DNA from: Pseudomonas sp. PDM04
GTDB lineage: Bacteria; Pseudomonadota; Gammaproteobacteria; Pseudomonadales; Pseudomonadaceae
DNA length: 64,000 nucleotides
Reading direction: 5' to 3'
Assembly (NCBI RefSeq): GCF_014851765.1
Contig: NZ_JACVAI010000001.1
Location: 186,001 to 250,000 of the forward strand
Each line of letters opens with the position of its first letter. The stretch's first letter is position 1. The position numbers and the translations under genes were made by a program. Under the pieces are notes generated by a model that was not told where the DNA came from, searched no databases, and saw only the letters and a list, made by a program, of their open reading frames with translations. Positions 33,817 through 41,691 of this stretch are shown in pieces.

Positions 33817-33840
33817 CGCGCCCCCGCTCCAGGGGGCGCG
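33817..33840. terminator. Hairpin between the dehydrogenase and exporter genes
   Basis: Perfect 9-base arms (CGCGCCCCC / GGGGGCGCG) around a 6-base loop, 28 bases after the dehydrogenase stop. No clear U-run follows, so it may only pause or stabilise the transcript. Confidence 0.4.
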
Positions 33841-33864
33841 ACGCTTTGCGCAGGATTCAAAACC

Positions 33865-35052
33865 ATGACCCATCACCCCCGACAATCATGGGGCGCGGTA
33901 TTCGCCATGTCCCTCGCCGCCTTTGTGCTGGTGGCCTCGGAGTTCATGCCCGTCAGCCTGTTGACGCCCATTGCGGCAGATCTGCACGTCACCGAAGGAC
34001 AGGCCGGCCAGGGCATCGCCATGTCCGGACTGTTCGCCCTGATCACCAGTCTCCTGATCGCCTCGGTGGCAGCGCGAGTCGAGCGCAAACCATTGCTGCT
34101 GTCGCTCACGCTGCTGATGATCGTTTCTGGAACGGTAGCGGCGTTCGCACCGAACTACACGACATTCATGCTCGGCCGCGCCCTGATCGGCATCGCCATC
34201 GGGGGTTTCTGGTCGCTGTCGGCAGCCACCGCGATGCGTCTGGTGGCCGAAGATCAGGTCACCCGGGCGATGGCCATCGTCAATGGCGGCAATGCCCTGG
34301 CCACGGTGGTTGCCGCACCGCTGGGCAGTTTCCTCGGCGCGCTGATCGGCTGGCGCGGGGCGTTTTTCTGCATCGTGCCGGTCGCGGTCCTCGCCGGCCT
34401 GTGGCTCTTGATCAGCTTGCCAACGATGAAAAACACCGCCAGCACCGGCAGCGCGAATGCCTTGCGGTTGATGAAAAGAGTGCCGGTCGCGCTGGGCATG
34501 GTCGCGGTCAGCATATTTTTCATGGGCCAGTTCATGTTGTTCACTTACTTGCGCCCCTTCCTTGAAACAGTCACCCACGTCAGTGTGTCCATGCTCTCGC
34601 TGATGCTGCTGGTGCTGGGGTTGGCGGGGCTGGCCGGCACCTTCCTGATCGAAGCGTTCCTCAAGGTCGGCCTGCATCGCACCCTGATCGTCATCCCGGT
34701 GCTGATGGCCATGATCGCACTGGCCCTGGTGTCCTTCGGTAGCTCGGCGATCACCACCACTGTCTTGCTGGGAATCTGGGGGCTGGTGGCGACGGCAGCG
34801 CCAGTGGGTTGGTGGACATGGCTGGCGAAAACGCTGCCGGACGATGCAGAAGCGGGAGGCGGCTTGATGGTCGCCATCGTCCAGCTGGCCATCGCGTCTG
34901 GCGCGACCGTGGGCGGCCTGGTGTTCGACTTCAGCGGCTACCGCGCGACCTTCGAATTGAGTGCCCTGTTGCTGGGGGTGGCGGCGGTTCTGGCGTGCCT
35001 GTCTGCACGTGCCGCGTTGCGGGGCACGCCTGCGGTGGCGAACCCTGCATGA
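33865..35052 (+). CDS. MFS exporter (NepI/PbuE-like, DHA1 family)
   Basis: A 395-residue inner-membrane exporter with 12 predicted hydrophobic helices. The start QSWGAVFAMSLAAFVLVASEFMPVSLL and the motif GRALIGIAIGGFWSLSAATAMR are typical of the DHA1 drug-efflux group that includes the nucleoside exporter NepI. Co-directional with the alcohol dehydrogenase 75 bases upstream. It ends 16 bases from the convergent ExbD-like gene. Confidence 0.88.
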   Translation: MTHHPRQSWGAVFAMSLAAFVLVASEFMPVSLLTPIAADLHVTEGQAGQGIAMSGLFALITSLLIASVAARVERKPLLLSLTLLMIVSGTVAAFAPNYTTFMLGRALIGIAIGGFWSLSAATAMRLVAEDQVTRAMAIVNGGNALATVVAAPLGSFLGALIGWRGAFFCIVPVAVLAGLWLLISLPTMKNTASTGSANALRLMKRVPVALGMVAVSIFFMGQFMLFTYLRPFLETVTHVSVSMLSLMLLVLGLAGLAGTFLIEAFLKVGLHRTLIVIPVLMAMIALALVSFGSSAITTTVLLGIWGLVATAAPVGWWTWLAKTLPDDAEAGGGLMVAIVQLAIASGATVGGLVFDFSGYRATFELSALLLGVAAVLACLSARAALRGTPAVANPA

Positions 35053-35068
35053 ACCGCCGCTCACGCCC

Positions 35069-35470
35069 CTACTTCGCGGTAATCACTGACAATTTGGTGA
35101 TTCCTGCCCGTTCGATCGACGCCATGGCCCGCGCCACTTCGCCGTAGTTCACCCCGTTATCCGCCTGCAGCTGGACACGCAGGTCGGCGTTTTTTTCCCT
35201 GGCGGATTTGAGGTTGGTTTCCAGCAGGTCCGGCTGAATCTCGTCCTTGTTGATGAACAGCTTGCCCTTGTCGTCGATGCTCACCACCAGCGGGTCTTTC
35301 TGTTCCACCGGTGCCACCGCTTCGGTCTTCGGCAGGTTGATCGGGATCGAGTTGGTCAGCAGTGGCGCGGTGACGATGAACACCACCAGCAGCACCAGCA
35401 TCACGTCCACCAGGGGTGTGACGTTGATTTCACTCAGCACTTCATCGCTGTCTTGGGTGGAAAAAGCCAT
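35069..35470 (-). CDS. ExbD biopolymer transport protein
   Basis: A 133-residue ExbD: one N-terminal membrane helix ([21 protein letters not shown]) with the proton-path Asp (LVDVML), then a periplasmic domain. It overlaps neither neighbour: 1 base from ExbB. It completes a TonB-ExbB-ExbD energy-transducing set at the end of the desulfinase operon. Confidence 0.93.
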   Translation of the reverse strand: MAFSTQDSDEVLSEINVTPLVDVMLVLLVVFIVTAPLLTNSIPINLPKTEAVAPVEQKDPLVVSIDDKGKLFINKDEIQPDLLETNLKSAREKNADLRVQLQADNGVNYGEVARAMASIERAGITKLSVITAK

Positions 35471-35471
35471 C

Positions 35472-36197
35472 TCAGGACGCCTCCTTCACTTTTTGCCCGG
35501 TCGCGGTGGCGGCGGATTTTTTGTGGGCCGGATGCAGCAGTACGCGGAAGGCGTTCTTTTGCGCCAGGCTGTAGAAGTCGTGGGCGAAGTCGTCGAGGTC
35601 GGCAGCCGTGAGTTTCAGGCGCCGCAGGAAGTAGTTGTAGACCAGCACCGCCGGGACCGCGACGGCGATCCCCACGCCGGTGGCGACCAGAGCGGCGCCG
35701 ATGGGGCCGGCCACGGTTTCCAGGCTGGCCGAACCGGCCGCGCTGATGCCCTTGAGCGCGGACATGATGCCCCAGACCGTACCGAACAGGCCGATGAAGG
35801 GCGAGGTGCTGCCGATGCTGGCGAGAATCGCCAGGCCGGTTTCCAGCGAGCGGCGCTCACGCACGATCTGTTGGCGCAGGGCGCGCTCGAGGCGGTCCTG
35901 GTGATTGATCGCCTGGCTCAGGTCGGTGGCCTGCGCCCCGTCCGGCACCTGGATCGCGGCATACCCGGCCTGGGCGACACGGGCGGCGGCACCGGGATGG
36001 TCGTGGGCCAGTTGCGCGGCGGAATCGAGGCTGGAAGCGGCCCAGAATTGTTTGTGGAAACGCCGGTCCTGATTCTTCAGGCGGGTGAACTGCACGCCCT
36101 TGAGCAGGGCCAGGCCCCAGGTGGCGACAGAAAAGACAATCAGCAGCCAGATGACCGCGTGTTCGATGGATTCGAAAGGGGAAGCGATGAGGTTCAT
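35472..36197 (-). CDS. ExbB biopolymer transport protein
   Basis: A 241-residue ExbB (MotA/TolQ/ExbB family) with three membrane helices, the first [21 protein letters not shown]. The conserved pore block [16 protein letters not shown] and the Gly-rich [21 protein letters not shown] helix are present. ATG 36197 has GGAGTG upstream; a GTG at 36206 is less likely. It sits between TonB and ExbD and supplies proton-motive force to TonB. Confidence 0.93.
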   Translation of the reverse strand: MNLIASPFESIEHAVIWLLIVFSVATWGLALLKGVQFTRLKNQDRRFHKQFWAASSLDSAAQLAHDHPGAAARVAQAGYAAIQVPDGAQATDLSQAINHQDRLERALRQQIVRERRSLETGLAILASIGSTSPFIGLFGTVWGIMSALKGISAAGSASLETVAGPIGAALVATGVGIAVAVPAVLVYNYFLRRLKLTAADLDDFAHDFYSLAQKNAFRVLLHPAHKKSAATATGQKVKEAS

Positions 36198-36279
36198 GGT
36201 CGGCACTCCAACAAGGCATTAGTCGTTTGTTGCGATGCGCCTTTTGTCAGGTGGCCCGCGATGTCAGTCAGCAATTGAG

Positions 36280-37089
36280 TCATTTGATCTTGAAGTCGAT
36301 GGGCACGCTGACCCAGCCGTCCTGGGCAACATCGCCCTGCTTGGCCGGGACGAAGCTCCAGCGTTTGACCGCAGCCAGTGCGGCGTCATCGAGCTGGTCG
36401 CGGCCGCTGCTTTTCTGGATCTGGATCTCCCCGGGCTTACCGCTGGCCAGCACGTGCACGCGCAACAGCACCGTGCCTTCCCAGCCGCGACGCATCGCCA
36501 GCGACGGGTATTCCGGGGCCGGGTTCTTCAGGTAAGCGGCACTCGCCGAGGCCGGGGTCACCGGTTTCGGCGCGGGCGGTGCCGGGGGTGCAGGCGCGGC
36601 GACCGGAGGCGCCGGAACCGGTGGCGCAGGTGGTTGCTCCAGCGGTTTGGCCACCGGCTTGGGCACCGGTTTCACCACCGGCTTGGGCTTGGGAACCGGT
36701 TTGGGCGGTGGTGGCTTGACCGCCAGTTCATCCTCCACCGGTGGCGGTGGCTCGACGACGGGCTGCACGATCGGTTCGGGCGGTGGCGGTTCCACCACAG
36801 GTGGCGCCGGCTGCGAGAACTCGATGGTCATGGGCGGAATTTCCGGCGGCACGATGGGCAGCGCCGGCGTCGGTGTGTTGTTCACCCAGACGATCACGGC
36901 ACCGTGCAGCACCAGGGCGAACACGCCGAGCAGCACCGCTTCACGACGGCTCAGTATGCGTTTGGGCGTGCTGTGCAGGCGTGATTGCGACAGAGGGCCG
37001 AGGTAGACCCGGCCCAAGTCGAGCAACTCACTGCCCGGCGCTTGACGCCAGGGCGCATTCAGCGTCGGGACGGTTTGGACATTGCCCAT
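36280..37089 (-). CDS. TonB energy-transducing protein
   Basis: A 269-residue TonB: one membrane helix (AVLLGVFALVLHGAVIVWV, residues about 50-69), a long Pro/Lys/Glu-rich periplasmic spacer with repeated PKPVPKP-type units, and the C-terminal domain (YLKNPAPEYPSLAMRRGWEG). It lies 74 bases downstream of a DszB-like gene and is followed by ExbB and ExbD. Pseudomonads carry several TonB paralogues; this one is placed inside a sulfur-type operon and is presumably matched to the two receptors further right. Confidence 0.92.
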   Translation of the reverse strand: MGNVQTVPTLNAPWRQAPGSELLDLGRVYLGPLSQSRLHSTPKRILSRREAVLLGVFALVLHGAVIVWVNNTPTPALPIVPPEIPPMTIEFSQPAPPVVEPPPPEPIVQPVVEPPPPVEDELAVKPPPPKPVPKPKPVVKPVPKPVAKPLEQPPAPPVPAPPVAAPAPPAPPAPKPVTPASASAAYLKNPAPEYPSLAMRRGWEGTVLLRVHVLASGKPGEIQIQKSSGRDQLDDAALAAVKRWSFVPAKQGDVAQDGWVSVPIDFKIK

Positions 37090-37126
37090 TTTTAATCCTG
37101 TCAGTGTTCAGTGATATCGAAGAGAA

Positions 37127-37147
37127 ACGCCGGCCCCAGTCCGGCGT
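37127..37147 (-). terminator. Hairpin between desulfinase and TonB genes
   Basis: Perfect 7-base stem (ACGCCGG / CCGGCGT) with a 7-base loop, followed on the minus strand by UUUCUCUU. It may act as a partial terminator that lowers TonB expression relative to the enzymes. Confidence 0.45.
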
Positions 37148-37163
37148 GTCCATGCCGCCGGTG

Positions 37164-38225
37164 TCAATCCAGCACGATCTCGTCCTTGATTGCCTGGGCC
37201 TGCTGCAACGGTGCCGGGTCTATCCAGCGGTCGAAATCGAAGTCCTTGTCGATGAAGCCTTCGGCGAGCAGGAAGTCCTTCTGCCGGCGCAAGCCTTCGA
37301 CGTAGACCTCAGACAGCGTCGGCTCGAATGCCAGATGCACCTGCTCGCCAAACGCCAGTCGCACGCTCGCCTCGTCGGTGGCAGTTTCGGCGGCGATGGT
37401 GGTGACCACCTCCTGCGGATGTGTCTTGGCCCATTCGTGGGTTTTCAACAGCACCGCCAGGTAACGCGCGACGATGTCCGGCGAGTCGATCAGGGTCTGA
37501 CGGTCGACGGTGATCGGCCGTGGCGAACCGGCGCTCAGGCGCAGCAGCGGATCCTCCTGCTCGTTGATGTTGATGATCGGGCGCAGCCCCTGGGCCAACG
37601 CACGGGCGCTGCCGGCGCCCTTGATGAAGATCGCGTCGACCGTGCCGTTGAGCAGCGCCAGGGTCGGGATGGCGTGATGGTCCTCCCGGGTCCTGGAGAC
37701 TTCCTTGAGGTCCCATTCCGGCGCGGCGATATCGACGAATTGCACGCTGTCGCGGGGCACACCGTCCAACTGCAATGCCGTCAGCAAACCGCGCAGGCCT
37801 TCGGCGCGACCGACGTCCACCAGGTCACTGGCCGCCTTGCGCACCACGCCGAGCTTGCGCCCGCGTAAATCCGCGACGGTGTGGATGTCGCTGTCGCCCC
37901 GCACGAATACCTGCTGTTGTTCGTCGACCCAGGTGATCCCCACTACGACGGTGTCCTGGCCCAACGACCGCGCCCAGATCGGCGGCACGTTTCCGCCTTC
38001 GCGGAAGCTACCGGCCAGGCTGTGGCGGAAATGCGATTCACGTACGGCCCGGTCTTCGGAAGCACGGATCGAGTCGAGCTTGATGCCGTGACGGGCAAAT
38101 TCGTTTTGCAGCCAGTGCTTGTGCTGGGCGATGCCCGAGGTGGTCGGCACCGGGCAACGGGTGTACCAGATTGCCGTGGGCTGTGTGTTGGTTTCCGGTG
38201 CGGTTTTGCGCAAGGCTTCAGACAT
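37164..38225 (-). CDS. DszB-like desulfinase homologue 1
   Basis: A 353-residue protein of the NMT1/DszB fold (periplasmic-binding-protein-like). It keeps the three active-site residues of DszB, the 2'-hydroxybiphenyl-2-sulfinate desulfinase: Cys24 in WYTRCPVPT, His65 in SHFRHS and Arg75 in FREGGNVPP, with the same 10-residue His-Arg spacing. There is no signal peptide, so it is cytoplasmic and is better read as an enzyme than as a transport binding protein, although automatic annotation would call it an ABC binding protein. It should release sulfite from a sulfinate. It sits between the ferredoxin-like gene (56 bases) and TonB. Confidence 0.7.
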   Translation of the reverse strand: MSEALRKTAPETNTQPTAIWYTRCPVPTTSGIAQHKHWLQNEFARHGIKLDSIRASEDRAVRESHFRHSLAGSFREGGNVPPIWARSLGQDTVVVGITWVDEQQQVFVRGDSDIHTVADLRGRKLGVVRKAASDLVDVGRAEGLRGLLTALQLDGVPRDSVQFVDIAAPEWDLKEVSRTREDHHAIPTLALLNGTVDAIFIKGAGSARALAQGLRPIININEQEDPLLRLSAGSPRPITVDRQTLIDSPDIVARYLAVLLKTHEWAKTHPQEVVTTIAAETATDEASVRLAFGEQVHLAFEPTLSEVYVEGLRRQKDFLLAEGFIDKDFDFDRWIDPAPLQQAQAIKDEIVLD

Positions 38226-38281
38226 GGTTCAACTCCTGAAAGGGTTCACGGGGTGATTGGAAATGCAATCCCGACAGGCAG

Positions 38282-38668
38282 TCAGGTGGTTGTTGGAATG
38301 CGGTGCCCGGTGGCCGCTTTAGCCACACGCTCGGGCTTGATTCTGACGAGGCTGAGTTCGACGACCGTGTCGTGCAGCGCCAGCTTGGGCTTGGCAGGTT
38401 CGATGCGTATGCCGTCGTGCAACGCCACCGTGCAGGCCAGTTTGACTTCGCCGTCGATGCGCATCGCACACAGCTTGCACAGGCCCCGGCGGCACGACAG
38501 CGAGTAACCGAGGTTGGGTTCGAACACCCGCTGGGCGTACTGCAACGCGGTACTCACCGACGCGCCTTCCCAGCGGTCGATGCCAAGGCCGAGCCCGGCT
38601 GGCGGCGGCAAGCGGATGTCCAGTTGTCGCAGTTCGCCGTCGCGGTACAACGTCAGGTGCATCAGCAT
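38282..38668 (-). CDS. [2Fe-2S] protein resembling the N-terminal domain of SdhB/FrdB
   Basis: A 128-residue iron-sulfur protein. Its C-x4-C-x2-C-x11-C motif (CRRGLCKLCAMRIDGEVKLAC) is that of the plant-type [2Fe-2S] domain of succinate dehydrogenase/fumarate reductase iron-sulfur subunits, but the domain with the [4Fe-4S]/[3Fe-4S] clusters is absent. AAGGAGTG precedes ATG 38668. It follows the FrdA-like flavoprotein by 19 bases and probably forms its electron-transfer partner, a reduced complex without membrane anchor. Confidence 0.8.
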   Translation of the reverse strand: MLMHLTLYRDGELRQLDIRLPPPAGLGLGIDRWEGASVSTALQYAQRVFEPNLGYSLSCRRGLCKLCAMRIDGEVKLACTVALHDGIRIEPAKPKLALHDTVVELSLVRIKPERVAKAATGHRIPTTT

Positions 38669-38687
38669 GCAACACTCCTTGAAAGCG

Positions 38688-40409
38688 TCATGGTCGTGCC
38701 ACCCACGGGAAGGCGACGGCCCGGGTCCGGCGCACCAGCACGCCCCCTTCGTCGCTCACCAGTGAATGGCTGAGCACGCCGCTGTCGGCGTGTTTGTGAT
38801 CGTGACGCTGATGGGCGCCAATCGAATACTCGCGCCCCCTGGCGCCCAGCAACGCCGACTCGATCACCGTGAACGCCGCCTGACACTCCAGCGCATCGCT
38901 CCAGTCACGGTTCCACATCCGGTCAGGGGTGCGGCACGCCAGTTGCGGCAACACGTTGCTCCTCAGGTCGGCCAATTGCGCCAGACCCTCGTCCAGCGCC
39001 TTGGCGCTGCGTACCGGGCCAAGGGCGCGTTCAGCCAGCTGCGAGAGACTTTCCTTGAGCTCGAATGGCGCGATGCCGCTTGTGCGTTGGAACGGCGCGA
39101 GGGTCACCGCCACGGCTTCGTCAGCGTTCTGTGCCCGACGATCCCGGGCACGACGCTCCCGGGCATCGTTCGCAGCTGCCTGGCCGGCCACACGGCCCTG
39201 CACCAACACCTGCGCCCCGGCATTGCCGGACAGGCGATTGGCGCCGTGCAGGGCCCCGGTGACTTCACCGCAGGCAAACAACCCGGGTACACCCGTGGCC
39301 GCGCCGGTATCGACCTGCACGCCGCCCAGGGAAAAATGCGCGGCGGGCGCCACTTCGATGGCATAGCCCTGCTTGATCCGCTCCACCAGCGGGGTCATGT
39401 CAAAACCTTCCCACTGCCAGTGCGCGCTGATCGAGCGCGAGGTGCTGGGGAAGTTGTCGATGATGTCGTTGGGCAAATGCTTCCACGACAGGTACACCCC
39501 ACCGTTGGGGCTGCCACGCCCCTCGTAGACTTCCGTGGCGCTGGCGGCCGACACCATGTCGCGGGTCGCCAGTTCCATGCGCTGCGGGTCCCAGCGCGCC
39601 ATGAAGCGTTCGCCGAAGCGATTCATCAGCCAGGCATGCACGCCGCTTTGCGGTCCGAGAATCCACGGGAACTGCAAACCGCGCCAGAGCGCCGGAGCGG
39701 TCAGGCAGCAGGGCAGAAACTGCATCATTTCCATGTCGATCAGGGTCGCGCCGGCCTCCACGGCCATGCGCTGCCCTTCCCCGGACAACTCTTCCGGCGC
39801 GGTGCGCAAACTCCAGTTGGACGTCGCACCGCCGGTGGCGAGGACGGTGCTGTGGCCATGAATGCTCTCGACCGTGCCGCTGCGCCGGTCCAACCCGAGT
39901 ACACCGACCACCGCCCCCTCGCGCCGCAACAGTTGCGTCGACTGGAAGTCCTCGCGAAAACTCACCCCCGCCTGCTGGGCAATACGGGTCAAGGCACGCT
40001 GCATGTCGACGCCACTGATGTGTACACCGCGCCCGCTGCTGTGACCGGGGGCGCGACGGTTGATGGTGAACTTGATGCCCCAGTCGATCAGCCGGCGCAT
40101 CTCCTCGCCGATGCCGGTGACCATGCTCTGCACCAACGACTGATCATTGAGCCAGGAGCCGGCGACCACGGTGTCCTGCAGGAAGCGTTCCTCGGTATCG
40201 GTGGCATCGGCTTCCAGGCCAATGGCGACCAGGCTTTCGCCCGCGATCGAAACACCACCGCCCGAGGTGATGGTCGCGCCGCTGCGCCCCACCAGCCCCT
40301 TGTTCACCACCAGCACGGAGGCCCCCGCCTGGCGCGCATGATAGGCCGCGACCAGGCCGGCCGCGCCGCCACCGAGGACGATGACATCCCAGGTCACCGC
40401 CTCAGTCAT
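38688..40409 (-). CDS. Fumarate-reductase-type flavoprotein (FrdA/NadB-like)
   Basis: A 573-residue flavoprotein of the FrdA/SdhA/NadB/AprA family. Residues 8-30 hold the FAD motif (VIVLGGGAAGLVAAYHARQA). AHFSLGGVQVDTGAATG and GLFACGEVTGALHGANRLSG match the active-site region of fumarate reductase. The His that carries covalent FAD in SdhA/FrdA is replaced by Gly (GRSGAT where RSHT is usual), so FAD should be non-covalent, as in NadB or AprA. ATG 40409 overlaps the upstream DszB-like gene by 8 bases. Its partner is the small [2Fe-2S] protein. The substrate is unknown; a role in redox chemistry on the sulfur compound or its carbon skeleton is inferred from the operon. Confidence 0.8.
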   Translation of the reverse strand: MTEAVTWDVIVLGGGAAGLVAAYHARQAGASVLVVNKGLVGRSGATITSGGGVSIAGESLVAIGLEADATDTEERFLQDTVVAGSWLNDQSLVQSMVTGIGEEMRRLIDWGIKFTINRRAPGHSSGRGVHISGVDMQRALTRIAQQAGVSFREDFQSTQLLRREGAVVGVLGLDRRSGTVESIHGHSTVLATGGATSNWSLRTAPEELSGEGQRMAVEAGATLIDMEMMQFLPCCLTAPALWRGLQFPWILGPQSGVHAWLMNRFGERFMARWDPQRMELATRDMVSAASATEVYEGRGSPNGGVYLSWKHLPNDIIDNFPSTSRSISAHWQWEGFDMTPLVERIKQGYAIEVAPAAHFSLGGVQVDTGAATGVPGLFACGEVTGALHGANRLSGNAGAQVLVQGRVAGQAAANDARERRARDRRAQNADEAVAVTLAPFQRTSGIAPFELKESLSQLAERALGPVRSAKALDEGLAQLADLRSNVLPQLACRTPDRMWNRDWSDALECQAAFTVIESALLGARGREYSIGAHQRHDHKHADSGVLSHSLVSDEGGVLVRRTRAVAFPWVARP

Positions 40410-41394
40410 ACACCCACGCCTCCACGGAGAAATCGTTGTCGATGAAGCCTTCAGCCAGCAGGAAACCCTTGAACGAATCGATCGCCTGCAACCCTGGCGC
40501 ATCGATCGAGGTGCTGAACTTCAGATGCAGCTCCGGGCCGAAAGCACCCTGCACGGCCTCTTCCGATACGCCGATTTCCTGAGCGACAAAGCGCCGGGTC
40601 TCATCGGGATGCTGCGCGGCCCATCGGGCAGCTTCAGCCACCGCCTCCAACAGCGACTGCACCAGGTCCGGGCGTTCCCGGGCCAGGGTGCCGTCCACCG
40701 TCAACAAGCGTGGCGTGCCGTTATTGATGCGGATCGCCGGCTCGGCATGGCCGCCGGTTTCACTGAGAATCACCGCGTTGAACTGATGGGCAAGGCTCAG
40801 GCCTTCGGCGCCCTTGACGAAAAACGCATCGATCTCGCCCTTGATCAGCTGGGTGATTTCGTTGGCATAGGGCAGACGCCGCACAAGCTGGGGCGGGTAG
40901 CCCGGCGTGGTGCCGCCCCACTGCGCAGTGCCGGTGGCGACGTCGACAAAACGCACGGCCTCGCGGGCAATGCCGGCAACCTGCAAGGTCGACAGCAAGC
41001 CCTTGAGCGCCGTGGCGCGCTGGAAATCAATGATGCCCGGCGGCTGGCGTGGCAGGCCGAGGCGCTTGCCCACCAGTTCGGCGACCGTGCGCACCTCGGA
41101 GGACGGCAAAGTGATGACGGCCTGGAATTCGTCGATCCAGTTGATGCCGATCAACCGCGTATCGCGGCCATTGGCCCGGGCATGGATCGGCGGGATATTG
41201 CCGCCCTGGCGAAAGGACCAGGGCTGGGTGTGATCGAAATGACTGGCGCGGACTTTTTCATCTGTCGAGCTTTGCAGGGACTGCAGGCCGACCGACTTTG
41301 CCGCAAGCGTGGACTGCAAAAAGCCCAACTTCACGGCAAGCCCCAAGGGCGTCGGCGTCGGGCAGCGGGTGTACCAAAGATTAAGGTCGGTCAT
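40402..41394 (-). CDS. DszB-like desulfinase homologue 2
   Basis: A 330-residue paralogue of the gene at 37164. It retains Cys11 (WYTRCPTPT), His52 (SHFDHT) and Arg62 (FRQGGNIPP) at exactly the same spacing (41 then 10) as copy 1. No signal peptide is present. It is the first gene of the seven-gene operon that ends with ExbD. ATG 41394 (MTDLNLWYTR) is preferred; ATG 41406 is possible. The two copies differ strongly outside the active-site segments, which suggests two different sulfinate substrates or a heteromer. Confidence 0.7.
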   Translation of the reverse strand: MTDLNLWYTRCPTPTPLGLAVKLGFLQSTLAAKSVGLQSLQSSTDEKVRASHFDHTQPWSFRQGGNIPPIHARANGRDTRLIGINWIDEFQAVITLPSSEVRTVAELVGKRLGLPRQPPGIIDFQRATALKGLLSTLQVAGIAREAVRFVDVATGTAQWGGTTPGYPPQLVRRLPYANEITQLIKGEIDAFFVKGAEGLSLAHQFNAVILSETGGHAEPAIRINNGTPRLLTVDGTLARERPDLVQSLLEAVAEAARWAAQHPDETRRFVAQEIGVSEEAVQGAFGPELHLKFSTSIDAPGLQAIDSFKGFLLAEGFIDNDFSVEAWVYD

Positions 41395-41691
41395 AACATT
41401 CGCCATTAAAAAGATGACAGCACGTCGCAACTAAGAGCGACGACCTGAAACTACAAACATAATGACGGACGTTGTCGCACGGCATTGAAAAAGCGCTTTA
41501 TACAAATAAAAACAGCTCACGCCCCGTGCGAGGTGAAACGAGTGTAAAGGAAACTAATTGGCGCCACATAGATCGTTAAGTTCTGAGTTTATGACTGCGT
41601 TTCAATTGACAGCACCCGATGCATTGCGCAGATTACATCGCGTTTTCAGCCCTACCTTCTGCTCTGCACTTTGTCTGGATATAACCTATTT
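41395..41691. other. Divergent control region of the desulfinase operon and an MFS gene
   Basis: About 300 bases without a gene. A short inverted repeat CGTCGC-aactaaga-GCGACG (41423-41442) lies near the desulfinase start. A TTGACA (41606-41611) followed after a loose spacing by an AT-rich element could be the -35 of the MFS gene. No clear sigma-54 GG-N10-GC site was seen. Confidence 0.5.

Noticed and set aside
37164..41394. SsuA/TauA-type transport binding proteins
   Set aside because: No signal peptide in either protein, no adjacent SsuBC-like genes, and the DszB triad is kept. The fold is shared, so this is judged unlikely rather than excluded.
41395..41691. Sigma-54 promoter of the desulfinase operon, as in sfn genes
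   Set aside because: I searched for GG-N10-GC with flanking TGG and TTGC and found no convincing match.
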